From the NCBI GenBank assembly GCA_964251385.1, contig CAXUJK010000001.1:558001-622000 (forward strand): DNA of 64,000 nucleotides. Reading direction: 5' to 3'. The translations under genes and the position numbers were made by a program. The notes under the pieces are model-generated. The model worked only from the letters and a program-made list of their open reading frames with translations. It was not told the DNA's origin and ran no database searches. Shown piece after piece: positions 1-7,272 of this stretch (position 1 is the first letter of the stretch; each line of letters begins with the position of its first letter). This stretch comes from CADCVW01 sp964251385. GTDB taxonomy: Bacteria; Pseudomonadota; Alphaproteobacteria; Sphingomonadales; Sphingomonadaceae.

Positions 1-361
1 CGCCGCCCTTCACCGTCGGATCGTTGGCGACGATCATGCACTCGCGCCCCGACACGCGGCCGATGCCCGCGATCACGCCGGCAGCGGGAGCCCCCTCCCC
101 GCCCTCGGCCGCGCCGTACATGCCGTTGGCGGCGAGCTGGCCGATCTCGAGCAGCGGGGATCCGGGATCGAGAACGCGTTCGACACGGTCGCGCGGGAGG
201 AGTTTCCCGCGCTCGGTGTGGCGCTTGCGCGAGCGTTCGGGGCCGCCGAGCGCGGTGGTGGCGACCTGGGCGCGGAGGTCGTCGGCCAGGACACGGTTAT
301 GCGCGGTGTTGGCGCGAAAAACGTCGGATGCGGTGTCGATCTTGGAGGTGAGCGTCGTCAC
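1..361 (-). CDS. mccB: Methylcrotonoyl-CoA carboxylase, carboxyltransferase (beta) subunit, 5' part only
   Basis: Biotin-dependent carboxylation of 3-methylcrotonyl-CoA in leucine degradation. Only the first 120 codons are present; the gene runs off the left edge. The translation begins MTTLTSKIDTASDVFRANTA and continues into the family hallmarks: a GKLLPRDRVERVLDPGSP segment, NGMYG near residue 80, and GVIAGIGRVSGRECMIVAND near residues 95-114, the start of the crotonase-like carboxyltransferase fold. The start is GTG at 361-359, which overlaps the TGA of the upstream isovaleryl-CoA dehydrogenase as GTGA, so translation is probably coupled. Propionyl-CoA carboxylase beta shares this fold, but the adjacency to ivd favours the leucine enzyme. 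Confidence 0.88.
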   Translation of the reverse strand, partial: MTTLTSKIDTASDVFRANTAHNRVLADDLRAQVATTALGGPERSRKRHTERGKLLPRDRVERVLDPGSPLLEIGQLAANGMYGAAEGGEGAPAAGVIAGIGRVSGRECMIVANDPTVKGG

Positions 362-1515
362 GCCCCGATCAGCTCGCGGCCGATCAGGAACCTCCGGATT
401 TCGTTCGTCCCCGCGCCGATGTCGTAGAGCTTGGCGTCGCGCAAAAAGCGTTCGACGGGCCATTCCTTGGTATAGCCCGCGCCGCCCAGCGCCTGGATCG
501 CCTCCAGGCACGTCTTCACCGCGTTTTCGGATGCGAGCAGGATGGCACCCGCCGCGTCGAAACGCGTCGTCTTGCCGGCATCGCACGCCCGCGCCACCGC
601 GTACACGTACGCGCGTGCCGAGTTGAGCGCGACGTACATGTCGGCGATCTTGGCCTGCATCAGTTGGAAACTGCCGATCGGCTTGCCGAACTGCTTTCGC
701 TCGCGGACGTAGGGCAGCACGACGTCGAGGCATGCCTGCATGATGCCGATCGGCCCCGCCGCCAGCACCGCGCGCTCGTAGTCGAGGCCGCTCATCAGCA
801 CGCCCGCCCCGCCGCCGACCGGCCCCATGATGTTGTCGGCCGGAACCTCACAGTCCTCGAACACGAGCTCGGCCGTGTCCGACCCGCGCATGCCCATCTT
901 GTCGAGTTTCTTCGACACGGAGAACCCCGCCATGCCGCGCTCGATCAGGAACGCGGTCACGCCCTTGGGACCCGCCGCCGGATCGGTCTTGGCGTAGACG
1001 ACGAGCGTGTCCGCCTCGGGCGCGTTGGTGATCCAGAATTTGGTGCCGTTGAGAACGTAGCGGTCGTTGCCCTTGGCTTCTGCCTTCAGCTGCATGCCAA
1101 TCACGTCGGAGCCAGCGGACGCTTCGGACATCGCCAGAGAGCCCACATGTTCGCCGCTGATCAGCTTGGGCAGATATTTCGCCTTTTGCTCGGGCCGCGC
1201 CCAACGGCGGATCTGGTTGACGCACAGATTGCTGTGCGCGCCGTAGCTGAGGCCGATCGACGCGGAGGCGCGCGAAACCTCCTCCATCGCCACGCAATGT
1301 TCGAGGTAGCCGAGGCCGAGGCCGCCGTCGGCCTCTTCCACCGTGATTCCATGCAGGCCGAGTTCGCCCATTTCGGGCCACAGGCTGCGGTCGAATTTGT
1401 TGTTCTCGTCGATCGCCGCCGCCTTGGGCGCGATGCGGTCGGCGGCGAAACGCTGCGTCGTGTCGCGGATCGCGTCGGCCATCTCGCCGAGCGCGAAGTC
1501 GAGGCCTTCGGCCAT
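358..1515 (-). CDS. ivd: Isovaleryl-CoA dehydrogenase
   Basis: FAD-dependent oxidation of isovaleryl-CoA to 3-methylcrotonyl-CoA, the step before methylcrotonyl-CoA carboxylase, which is the next gene. The 385-residue protein has the full acyl-CoA dehydrogenase architecture: N-terminal helical domain, the LAMSEASAGSDV beta-domain motif, and a C-terminal domain with CLEAIQALGGAGYTKEWPVE and AGTNEIRRFLIG. The Glu in GLDYERAVLAAGP is at the position of the catalytic base specific to isovaleryl-CoA dehydrogenases. The reading frame is open for 43 more codons upstream, but MAEGLDFALG is chosen because GGAGAA lies 6 bases before this ATG and family homology begins here. The ribosome site sits inside a perfect palindrome (1521-1538). 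Confidence 0.95.
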   Translation of the reverse strand: MAEGLDFALGEMADAIRDTTQRFAADRIAPKAAAIDENNKFDRSLWPEMGELGLHGITVEEADGGLGLGYLEHCVAMEEVSRASASIGLSYGAHSNLCVNQIRRWARPEQKAKYLPKLISGEHVGSLAMSEASAGSDVIGMQLKAEAKGNDRYVLNGTKFWITNAPEADTLVVYAKTDPAAGPKGVTAFLIERGMAGFSVSKKLDKMGMRGSDTAELVFEDCEVPADNIMGPVGGGAGVLMSGLDYERAVLAAGPIGIMQACLDVVLPYVRERKQFGKPIGSFQLMQAKIADMYVALNSARAYVYAVARACDAGKTTRFDAAGAILLASENAVKTCLEAIQALGGAGYTKEWPVERFLRDAKLYDIGAGTNEIRRFLIGRELIGA

Positions 1516-1520
1516 GTTCA

Positions 1521-1538
1521 ATTCTCCAATTGGAGAAT
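1521..1538. promoter_or_regulatory. 18-bp perfect palindrome enclosing the ivd ribosome-binding site
   Basis: The sequence attctccaattggagaat is its own reverse complement. On the minus strand it ends 5 bases before the ivd ATG and contains that gene's GGAGAA. In mRNA it can fold as a 7-bp stem with an AAUU loop that hides the Shine-Dalgarno; in DNA it could equally be a dimeric repressor operator. Which of these applies is inference. Confidence 0.5.
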
Positions 1539-1603
1539 GCGCTAGCAGAGGGCGAGCGGTTTGAACAAGCGGGCTGCAGAGACTAACTGCGTGGCCACAA
1601 CCC

Positions 1604-1675
1604 CGTTCGTCCCGAGTGGAAACGAGGGGCGCTAAAGCCCGCACGAACGCCCCTCGTTTCCACTCGGGACGAACG
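1604..1675. repeat. Palindromic intergenic repeat, copy 1 (28-bp perfect arms)
   Basis: Arms 1604-1631 and 1648-1675 are exact reverse complements built around the core gttcgtcccgagtgg and aacgaggggcg, separated by 16 bases. A second copy with the same arms lies at 16690-16782. It sits in the divergent gap between ivd and the thiolase gene, so it may also form a strong hairpin in readthrough transcripts. It resembles REP/BIME-type dispersed elements of high-GC alphaproteobacteria. Confidence 0.8.
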
Positions 1676-1698
1676 ACTTTTTTCTGGAGACTGAGTAC

Positions 1699-2883
1699 GT
1701 GAAGCCGTCCAACGATCCCATCGTCATCCTGTCTTACGCGCGCACCCCCATGGGGTCGTTCCAGGGCGCGCTCTCCGGCATGTCGGCGACCGAGCTCGGC
1801 GCGGCTGCGGTCAAGGCGGCGGTCAACCGCGCGGGCATCGCTGACGCCGACAAGATCTACATGGGCTGCGTGCTATCCGCGGGCTTGGGGCAAGCCCCCG
1901 CCCGCCAGGCGGCACTCAAGGCGGGTCTGCCGCAATCGATCGGCGCGACCACGGTCAACAAGATGTGCGGATCGGGGATGCAGGCGGCCATACTGGCGGC
2001 GGACACGTTGGCGGCGGGATCGGCGGATATGGTGATCGCGGGCGGCATGGAGTCGATGACCAATGCGCCGTATCTGTCGCACAAGCACCGCGGCGGGGCG
2101 CGCATCGGGCACGACCGGATGTACGACCACATGTTCCTCGACGGGCTGGAGGATGCGTACGAGAGCGGGCGGCTGATGGGAAGTTTCGCCGAGGACGCGG
2201 CGAGGGAGTACCAGTTCACGCGGGCCGCGCAGGATGACTACGCGATCGAATCCTTGAGCCGCGCGCAGAAGGCGACGGCGAGTGGCGCGTTCGACCGGGA
2301 GATCGTGGCCGTCGAGATCGCGGGCCGCAAGGGCGCGGTCACTGTCTCCCAGGACGAGCAGCCCGGCAAGGGCGACGCATCCAAGATCCCGTCGCTCAAG
2401 CCCGCGTTCGCGCCCGACGGGACGATCACCGCGGCCAATGCGTCCTCGATATCCGACGGCGCCGCGGCGCTGGTGATCACGCGGACAAGCGTCGCCGATC
2501 GATTGGGATTGAAGCCCGTCGCACGTATCGTGGGCCATGGCGCGCACGCGCAGGCGCCCGCGCAGTTCACCACCGCCCCCGTCCCCGCGATGCAGCGCGC
2601 GCTGGATCGGGCGGGCTGGTCGACGGGCGATGTCGACCTGTTCGAGATCAACGAAGCCTTCGCCTGCGTCGCGATGATCGCGATGCGCGACCTGTCGATC
2701 CCGCACGACGTCGTCAACGTCCACGGCGGCGCGACCGCGCTCGGCCATCCGATCGGCGCGAGCGGGGCGCGGTTGCTGGCGACTCTGCTGTCGGCGCTCG
2801 AGACGAAGGGCGCGCGCCGCGGCGTGGCGAGCCTGTGCATCGGCGGCGGCGAGGCGACCGCGATGGCGGTGGAATTAGTCTAG
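1699..2883 (+). CDS. Acetyl-CoA C-acetyltransferase (thiolase)
   Basis: Condensation or thiolytic cleavage of acetoacetyl-CoA, expected to consume the acetoacetate end of leucine and fatty-acid degradation or to feed polyhydroxybutyrate. The 394-residue protein carries the thiolase signatures: nucleophilic Cys90 in NKMCGSGMQAA, the GGMESMTNAP segment, NEAFACVAM, HGGATALGHPIGASGAR with its active-site His, and a C-terminal CIGGGEATAM (usually CIGGGQG in the family, so the Gln is replaced). It starts with GTG at 1699, 8 bases after TGGAGA. It is divergent from ivd and overlaps the next, convergent gene by 9 bases at its 3' end. Confidence 0.93.
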   Translation: MKPSNDPIVILSYARTPMGSFQGALSGMSATELGAAAVKAAVNRAGIADADKIYMGCVLSAGLGQAPARQAALKAGLPQSIGATTVNKMCGSGMQAAILAADTLAAGSADMVIAGGMESMTNAPYLSHKHRGGARIGHDRMYDHMFLDGLEDAYESGRLMGSFAEDAAREYQFTRAAQDDYAIESLSRAQKATASGAFDREIVAVEIAGRKGAVTVSQDEQPGKGDASKIPSLKPAFAPDGTITAANASSISDGAAALVITRTSVADRLGLKPVARIVGHGAHAQAPAQFTTAPVPAMQRALDRAGWSTGDVDLFEINEAFACVAMIAMRDLSIPHDVVNVHGGATALGHPIGASGARLLATLLSALETKGARRGVASLCIGGGEATAMAVELV

Positions 2884-3348
2884 CCGCTCCCCGGGATCGA
2901 CGCCCCACAGGTCGGCCGTACGCACGAACCCCGCGCGACCTCTCACATCCAGCCGGCACCAGCCATCGCGGCATTTGCTGATCCGTCCGATCGCGCCCGG
3001 CGCTACGCGATAGGTGATCGCCGCGTCGGCCGCTGGCTTGACGCGCATCTCCCGCGCCGCGCCTGCGGGCACGACCGCGGTGCGCGCGTCGCTGAGCAGG
3101 CCGACCTTCATCCACCCGACCGTCCCGTCCGGCTCCTCAACCTTGCGCCAGCCGGGGTAGATCCCGACCACGCGGATCGGCAGATCGCGTCGCGTGTACA
3201 ACCACGTCACCGGATAGGTTTGCGACGGCCCCGTCCGCATGCGGGCGGCACCGGCCGCGATCGACGCCCAATAAGGCGGCTTGCGGTCCTGAGCCAAAGC
3301 GGGCGTGGCGAGAGTGGCGAGGATGCAGGCAAGAGCGAAACGGGTCAT
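2875..3348 (-). CDS. Secreted SH3-like domain protein
   Basis: A 157-residue exported protein. Residues 1-19 are a signal peptide (MTRFALACILATLATPALA). The rest contains two bacterial SH3-like repeats: one around MRTGPSQTYPVTWLYTRRDL to GTVGWMKVGLLS, a second around MRVKPAADAAITYRVAPG to GRAGFVRTADLWGV. Such proteins usually bind peptidoglycan or act in the periplasm; no catalytic residues are seen. The stop lies within the 3' end of the convergent thiolase gene (9-base overlap). The exact role is unknown. Confidence 0.85.
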   Translation of the reverse strand: MTRFALACILATLATPALAQDRKPPYWASIAAGAARMRTGPSQTYPVTWLYTRRDLPIRVVGIYPGWRKVEEPDGTVGWMKVGLLSDARTAVVPAGAAREMRVKPAADAAITYRVAPGAIGRISKCRDGWCRLDVRGRAGFVRTADLWGVDPGERLD

Positions 3349-3415
3349 CGGACAATCCTTGAGTTCGACCCGTCAAAGCACCGCCGAGCCTGGGCTTCAA
3401 GGTTCGATCGAGCTT

Positions 3416-3440
3416 GGAACGCGCAAGTCTGTGGGGTGTT
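3416..3440 (+). promoter_or_regulatory. Candidate EcfG (general stress sigma factor) promoter
   Basis: GGAAC at 3416-3420 and TGTT at 3437-3440 are separated by 16 bases, close to the alphaproteobacterial EcfG pattern GGAAC-N16/17-CGTT (the first base of the -10 is T rather than C). It lies about 30 bases before the small gene at 3472. Confidence 0.4.
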
Positions 3441-3471
3441 GTTCCGGCAATCGTTTCGTTTGGAGAATGAC

Positions 3472-3639
3472 ATGTTTCGTTTGGGCCGCATGGGCAAGCT
3501 GATGATCGCCGCGCAGATCGGCATGAAGCTGTTCAAGATGGCGCGCGCGGCCAAGGTACGGAGCGACGAGAAGAAGATGATGGGCATTGCCCCGCACAAA
3601 TTCACGCAAGCGGATCAGGCGGGGATCCACAAGGCATGA
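3472..3639 (+). CDS. Small hypothetical protein, 55 residues
   Basis: I do not recognise a named family. The peptide starts MFRLGRMGKLMIAAQIGMKL, an amphipathic to hydrophobic N-terminal helix, followed by a basic, then polar C-terminus. TGGAGAA precedes the ATG by 4 bases, and a candidate EcfG promoter lies just upstream, which together argue for a genuine, stress-inducible gene. A longer open frame extends upstream over the SH3 gene's start region but without a ribosome site. The stop abuts an intergenic repeat that separates it from the convergent nitronate monooxygenase gene. Confidence 0.6.
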   Translation: MFRLGRMGKLMIAAQIGMKLFKMARAAKVRSDEKKMMGIAPHKFTQADQAGIHKA

Positions 3640-3763
3640 ATCCTCCCCGGAATGGGGAAGTGGCAGGCGTAGCCTGACGGAGGGGGTTCGGAGCAGTGCT
3701 GTACTGCTCGGCACTCCCTCCACCATGCAAGTGCATGGTCCCCCTCGCCGTGCCGGGAGGATT
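3640..3763. repeat. Composite inverted-repeat element filling a convergent gap
   Basis: The element begins with aatcctccccgg (from 3639) and ends with gggaggatt (to 3763), so its outer ends are inverted copies. Internally there are further short palindromes such as accatgcaagtgcatggt near 3721. It exactly fills the space between the stop codons of two convergent genes, so it probably serves as a bidirectional terminator. Its outer ends (atcctc...gaggat) match those of the element at 10124-10161. Confidence 0.7.
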
Positions 3764-5166
3764 TAATCGCCGGTGCAGATGCGATCGACCAGCTGTTTAA
3801 CGGTCGGCACGAACCCATTCGAATAAAACGGGTCTTTCTTGAACCGAAAAGCGGAATGGCCCGCAAACATGAGGTTTTCCTCCACCGGTTCGCCATGCGC
3901 GATGTCCTGCAGCGTTTTCTGGATGCAGAAGCTTCGTGGGTCGGCGAGGCGTCCGCTGCTGTTCTTCTCGTTGTCGGCCCAGGACGAGAACGAGCATTGC
4001 GACAGGCACCCCATGCAATCCGCCTGGTCCTTGCGGATGGTCGCCGCCTCATCCGGCGTCACGAAGATCAGCGTATCGTCCGGCGTCTTGAGCGCGACCG
4101 TATAACCCAGGCCGAACCATTCGCGCGCGGCGAGCAGGTCGGCGCGCGTCACCCAGCGGTTGCGCGCTTTCACCCCGACGTCGAGCACGAACTGGTGATC
4201 GCCCGACGCTGCCGGCAAAAACCCGACCTGGCGTTCCGAACGACCTTCCAACGCGCGCAGAAAGGGGTTGCGCACGGCGGACGAATAGAAACCGGTCGGC
4301 GAGAACTTATGCAGGAGGACCTCGCCTTCCTGCAGCGTCATCAGCCGGTTCTTCCATTCCTGCGGGATCGGGCTCTCCTGCGTCAACAACGGCCGGGTGC
4401 CGAACTGGAACATGATCGCGCCCAGATCGGGATTGTCGATCCATTCGGCCCATTCGCTGAGCGCCCACACGCCGCCCGCCATGACGATCGGCACGTCGTC
4501 CGCGATCCCGCCGTCGCGCATCGTGGTGCGCAGCGCCTGCACGCGCGGCATCGGGTCCTGCGGGACCTTCGGGTCCTCCGCGTTGGACAGGCCGTTGTGC
4601 CCGCCCGCGAGCCAGGGATCCTCGTACACGACCGCGCCTAGATACTCGGCGGCCTTCGAATAAGCGCGCTTCCACAGCGCGGAAAAGGCACGCGCGGAGC
4701 TGATGATCGGCAGGTACTTGACCTGGTACGACGCGGCGATCGCGGACAGTTTGTACGGCATGCCCGCCCCGCAGGTGACGCCCGCGACGAGACCTCTGGT
4801 CCGTTCAAGCACCCCGTGCAGGATCGGTTCGGCACCGCCCATCTCCCACAACACGTTGATGTTGATCGCGCCGCGCCCGCCCGCGATCTCGTGCGCGCGC
4901 TCGACCTGATGCACCGCGCCGTCGATGGCGTACTTGATCAACTGCTCGTGACGTTCGCGGCGGGTTAGCTGCTCGTAAACCTGCGGCACGATCTTGCCGT
5001 GCGGATCGTAGCTGTCGGCGTTGACCGCGGACACGGTGCCGATCCCGCCCGCCGCGGCCCAAGCGCCCGAACTGGCGTGGTTGGACGCGGACACGCCCTT
5101 GCCGCCTTCGATCAGCGGCAGAACTTCACGGCCGCCGTAGAAGGCGGGCTGTAGACCCTTGAACAC
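3763..5166 (-). CDS. Nitronate monooxygenase family flavoprotein with Cys-rich C-terminal extension
   Basis: FMN-dependent TIM-barrel oxidoreductase of the 2-nitropropane dioxygenase family, 467 residues. Family features: N-terminal LIEGGKGVSASNHASSGAWA, the GVTCGAGMPYKL and PIISSARA strands, GGHNGLSN (flavin loop) near residue 200, and VPIVMAGGVWALSEWAEWI. The last ~110 residues go beyond a minimal nitronate monooxygenase and include DCMGCLSQCSFSSW, a compact Cys cluster that could bind metal or an iron-sulfur centre. Start is GTG at 5166 with GGAGAG 9 bases upstream. Substrate cannot be read from sequence. Confidence 0.85.
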   Translation of the reverse strand: MFKGLQPAFYGGREVLPLIEGGKGVSASNHASSGAWAAAGGIGTVSAVNADSYDPHGKIVPQVYEQLTRRERHEQLIKYAIDGAVHQVERAHEIAGGRGAININVLWEMGGAEPILHGVLERTRGLVAGVTCGAGMPYKLSAIAASYQVKYLPIISSARAFSALWKRAYSKAAEYLGAVVYEDPWLAGGHNGLSNAEDPKVPQDPMPRVQALRTTMRDGGIADDVPIVMAGGVWALSEWAEWIDNPDLGAIMFQFGTRPLLTQESPIPQEWKNRLMTLQEGEVLLHKFSPTGFYSSAVRNPFLRALEGRSERQVGFLPAASGDHQFVLDVGVKARNRWVTRADLLAAREWFGLGYTVALKTPDDTLIFVTPDEAATIRKDQADCMGCLSQCSFSSWADNEKNSSGRLADPRSFCIQKTLQDIAHGEPVEENLMFAGHSAFRFKKDPFYSNGFVPTVKQLVDRICTGD

Positions 5167-5230
5167 GAAAGCACTCTCCGAGATCGCCCGTCTTTGGTTA
5201 TAAACGGTTCAACGCGCTTTACCCGCTTTA

Positions 5231-6367
5231 TTATCTGTCCGGCGTCTCCAGCGCACCAGGCTTGCCGGCGGCGGCGGCGTAGAGTTTGGCGTAGCGCGCG
5301 ACCATCACCCGTTCGTCGAAATCGGCGGCGACGCGCGCGCGATTGGCCGCGCCGACCCGGGCGCGCAGGACCGGATCGGCGTAGAGTGCGGCGAGTGCGC
5401 CGGTCAGGTCACCTGGCGCGACGACGAACGGCCGGTTCTCCTCCGACACCATCGCACGGATGTCGCCTACGTCCGGCGCGGCGACCGGCAGCCCCGCGGC
5501 CATGGCTTCCAGGACGGAGATCGGCGCCTGCTCGCTGTCGGAGGACAGCGCGAAGATGTCGAACATGCCCACGAAGGACGCCGGATCGCCGACGAAGCCG
5601 GGCAGATGGACGCGGGCTCCGACTCCATGACGTTCCGCTTCGGTGACGATGGCCTCGCGCTCCGGCCCCTGCCCCACGATGACCAGCCGCGCCGTCGCCG
5701 CCAAGGGCGCGAACGCGGCGACGAGGCGCGGCAGGTTCTTGACGCGGCGCAGGCCGGCGATCGTGCCGATCACCAGATCGCCTTTGCGACGCGTGAAGCC
5801 CGGCAACGACTTCAGGCTCGGTTTGCCCGCGAAACGGTCGACCGCGATTCCGTTCGCGATCCGGTGGACGCGCGCGCGCGGCTGCCGCCATGTCCTGACC
5901 GCGATGCCTTCCAGCAGCTCGGACGGGACCACCAACGCGTGCGCCCCGGGCAGTGCGAGGCGGCGGTACCAGTTGCGCTCGCGCTTCAGCCCGCCTGCCT
6001 CGTCCTCGTTGAACCCGTCCTCGTGGTGGATCAGCGGCGGGCAGTCTTTCGCGTGCATGCGCCGCGCAAGCACCGCGTCCATCGCGCCCCAATTGTACGT
6101 CAGCACGAGGTCGTAGCCGATCATGAACCGGGCGAGCGCCTCGAACCGGGCAAGCGACGGCTTGCCGACGAGCGGCGGCGCGTCGAGCGGAAAGGTCACG
6201 GAGACCTGCGCGTCGATCGCGCCCTGCGCGCCGAGTTCGCCCGGCATGCCGCTGATGATCGAGTGCGTCGCACGGGAACCGAACGCGTTCATGAGGCGCG
6301 CGGCGCGCAATTCCTTGCCGCCGGGCGCGAAGGTCGAGTGGATGTGAAGGATGCGTAGGGGCGGCAT
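5231..6367 (-). CDS. Glycosyltransferase family 4 protein
   Basis: A 378-residue GT-B glycosyltransferase. The N-terminal half begins with LRILHIHSTFAPGGKELRAA, the acceptor-side Rossmann fold; the C-terminal half has GTIAGLRRVKNLPRLVAAF, LVIVGQGPEREAI and the donor-binding E-x7-E region SEQAPISVLEAMAAGLP. It lies 9 bases after the alpha/beta hydrolase gene on the same strand, so the two are probably cotranscribed. No other polysaccharide genes are adjacent, hence acceptor and product are unknown. Confidence 0.88.
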   Translation of the reverse strand: MPPLRILHIHSTFAPGGKELRAARLMNAFGSRATHSIISGMPGELGAQGAIDAQVSVTFPLDAPPLVGKPSLARFEALARFMIGYDLVLTYNWGAMDAVLARRMHAKDCPPLIHHEDGFNEDEAGGLKRERNWYRRLALPGAHALVVPSELLEGIAVRTWRQPRARVHRIANGIAVDRFAGKPSLKSLPGFTRRKGDLVIGTIAGLRRVKNLPRLVAAFAPLAATARLVIVGQGPEREAIVTEAERHGVGARVHLPGFVGDPASFVGMFDIFALSSDSEQAPISVLEAMAAGLPVAAPDVGDIRAMVSEENRPFVVAPGDLTGALAALYADPVLRARVGAANRARVAADFDERVMVARYAKLYAAAAGKPGALETPDR

Positions 6368-6376
6368 GCGACGCCG

Positions 6377-7234
6377 TTAACCGATCCGTGTCAGCAAAGC
6401 ATCGATCGCCGCCACCGATTCGGGCTCGTCCAACACGGGCGCATGTCCGACGCGGGGGACGGTGGCGACCTGCAGGTCCGGCACGCGCCGCGCCATCTCG
6501 GCGACCGTCTCTTGCGACAACAGATCCGACCGCTCGCCGCGCACCAGCGCGACCGGGCTGCCCGCCAGGCTGTCGAACGCGGGCCACATGTCGATCGCGC
6601 CGCCCCCGCCACCGAGGCGAAACGCCTCGCCGATCTTCATGTCGTAGTCGAGCACGACGCGCCCCCCCGGCGTCAGCCTGTACAGGCGCTTGGCGTAGGC
6701 CAACCAGCGTTCGAGGCCATAGTCCGGATAGACATCGCCTTGCGCCTCGGCCAGCGCGCGCGCGGCGTGGAGCCAAGTGGGATGGCTCTGCGCGCGGCCG
6801 ACATAGCCGGCGATCCGCTGCAATCCGGCGGTTTCGATCTCCGGCCCGATGTCGTTGATCAGCGCGCCCGCGATCAGATCGGGCGATGTCGAGGACAGAA
6901 GCATCGTGACGAGCCCTCCAAGCGACGTTCCGAACGCGACGATGCGCGGGAGGTGCAGCGTCTCGATCAAGCCCTGCACGTCCTGCATGTAAGTCAGCGG
7001 CGCGTAGCTCAGCGGGTCCTTGGCGTAGCCGCTTTCTCCGCGTCCGCGCAGATCGACGAGGATCAGCCGCCACGCGCCCGCCAGCCGGTCCGCCACCGCG
7101 GCAAAATCGCGTGCGTTGCGGGTCAGCCCCGGGATGCAGACGATCGGCGGCTTTTCGGGCGGCCCCGCGTAGTCGCGGTAATGGAGGCGGATGCCGTCCG
7201 TGGACCACCAGTAGCCGTCGACAAACACCGCCAT
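6377..7234 (-). CDS. Alpha/beta hydrolase
   Basis: A 285-residue hydrolase. The nucleophile elbow is GTSLGG in VAFGTSLGGLVTMLLSS, the oxyanion region is PPIVCIPGLTRNARDF, and the catalytic His lies in VGHAPVLDEPESVAAID near the C-terminus. The open frame reaches 7297, but MAVFVDGYWW at 7234 is chosen because a GGGGGAGG lies 6 bases before it and homology to the family starts there. It is divergent from selO, with only 38 bases between the two start codons. Substrate is unknown. Confidence 0.88.
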   Translation of the reverse strand: MAVFVDGYWWSTDGIRLHYRDYAGPPEKPPIVCIPGLTRNARDFAAVADRLAGAWRLILVDLRGRGESGYAKDPLSYAPLTYMQDVQGLIETLHLPRIVAFGTSLGGLVTMLLSSTSPDLIAGALINDIGPEIETAGLQRIAGYVGRAQSHPTWLHAARALAEAQGDVYPDYGLERWLAYAKRLYRLTPGGRVVLDYDMKIGEAFRLGGGGGAIDMWPAFDSLAGSPVALVRGERSDLLSQETVAEMARRVPDLQVATVPRVGHAPVLDEPESVAAIDALLTRIG

Positions 7235-7272
7235 GGTTGCGCCTCCCCCGCTCAAGCTCATATCGACGCGCG

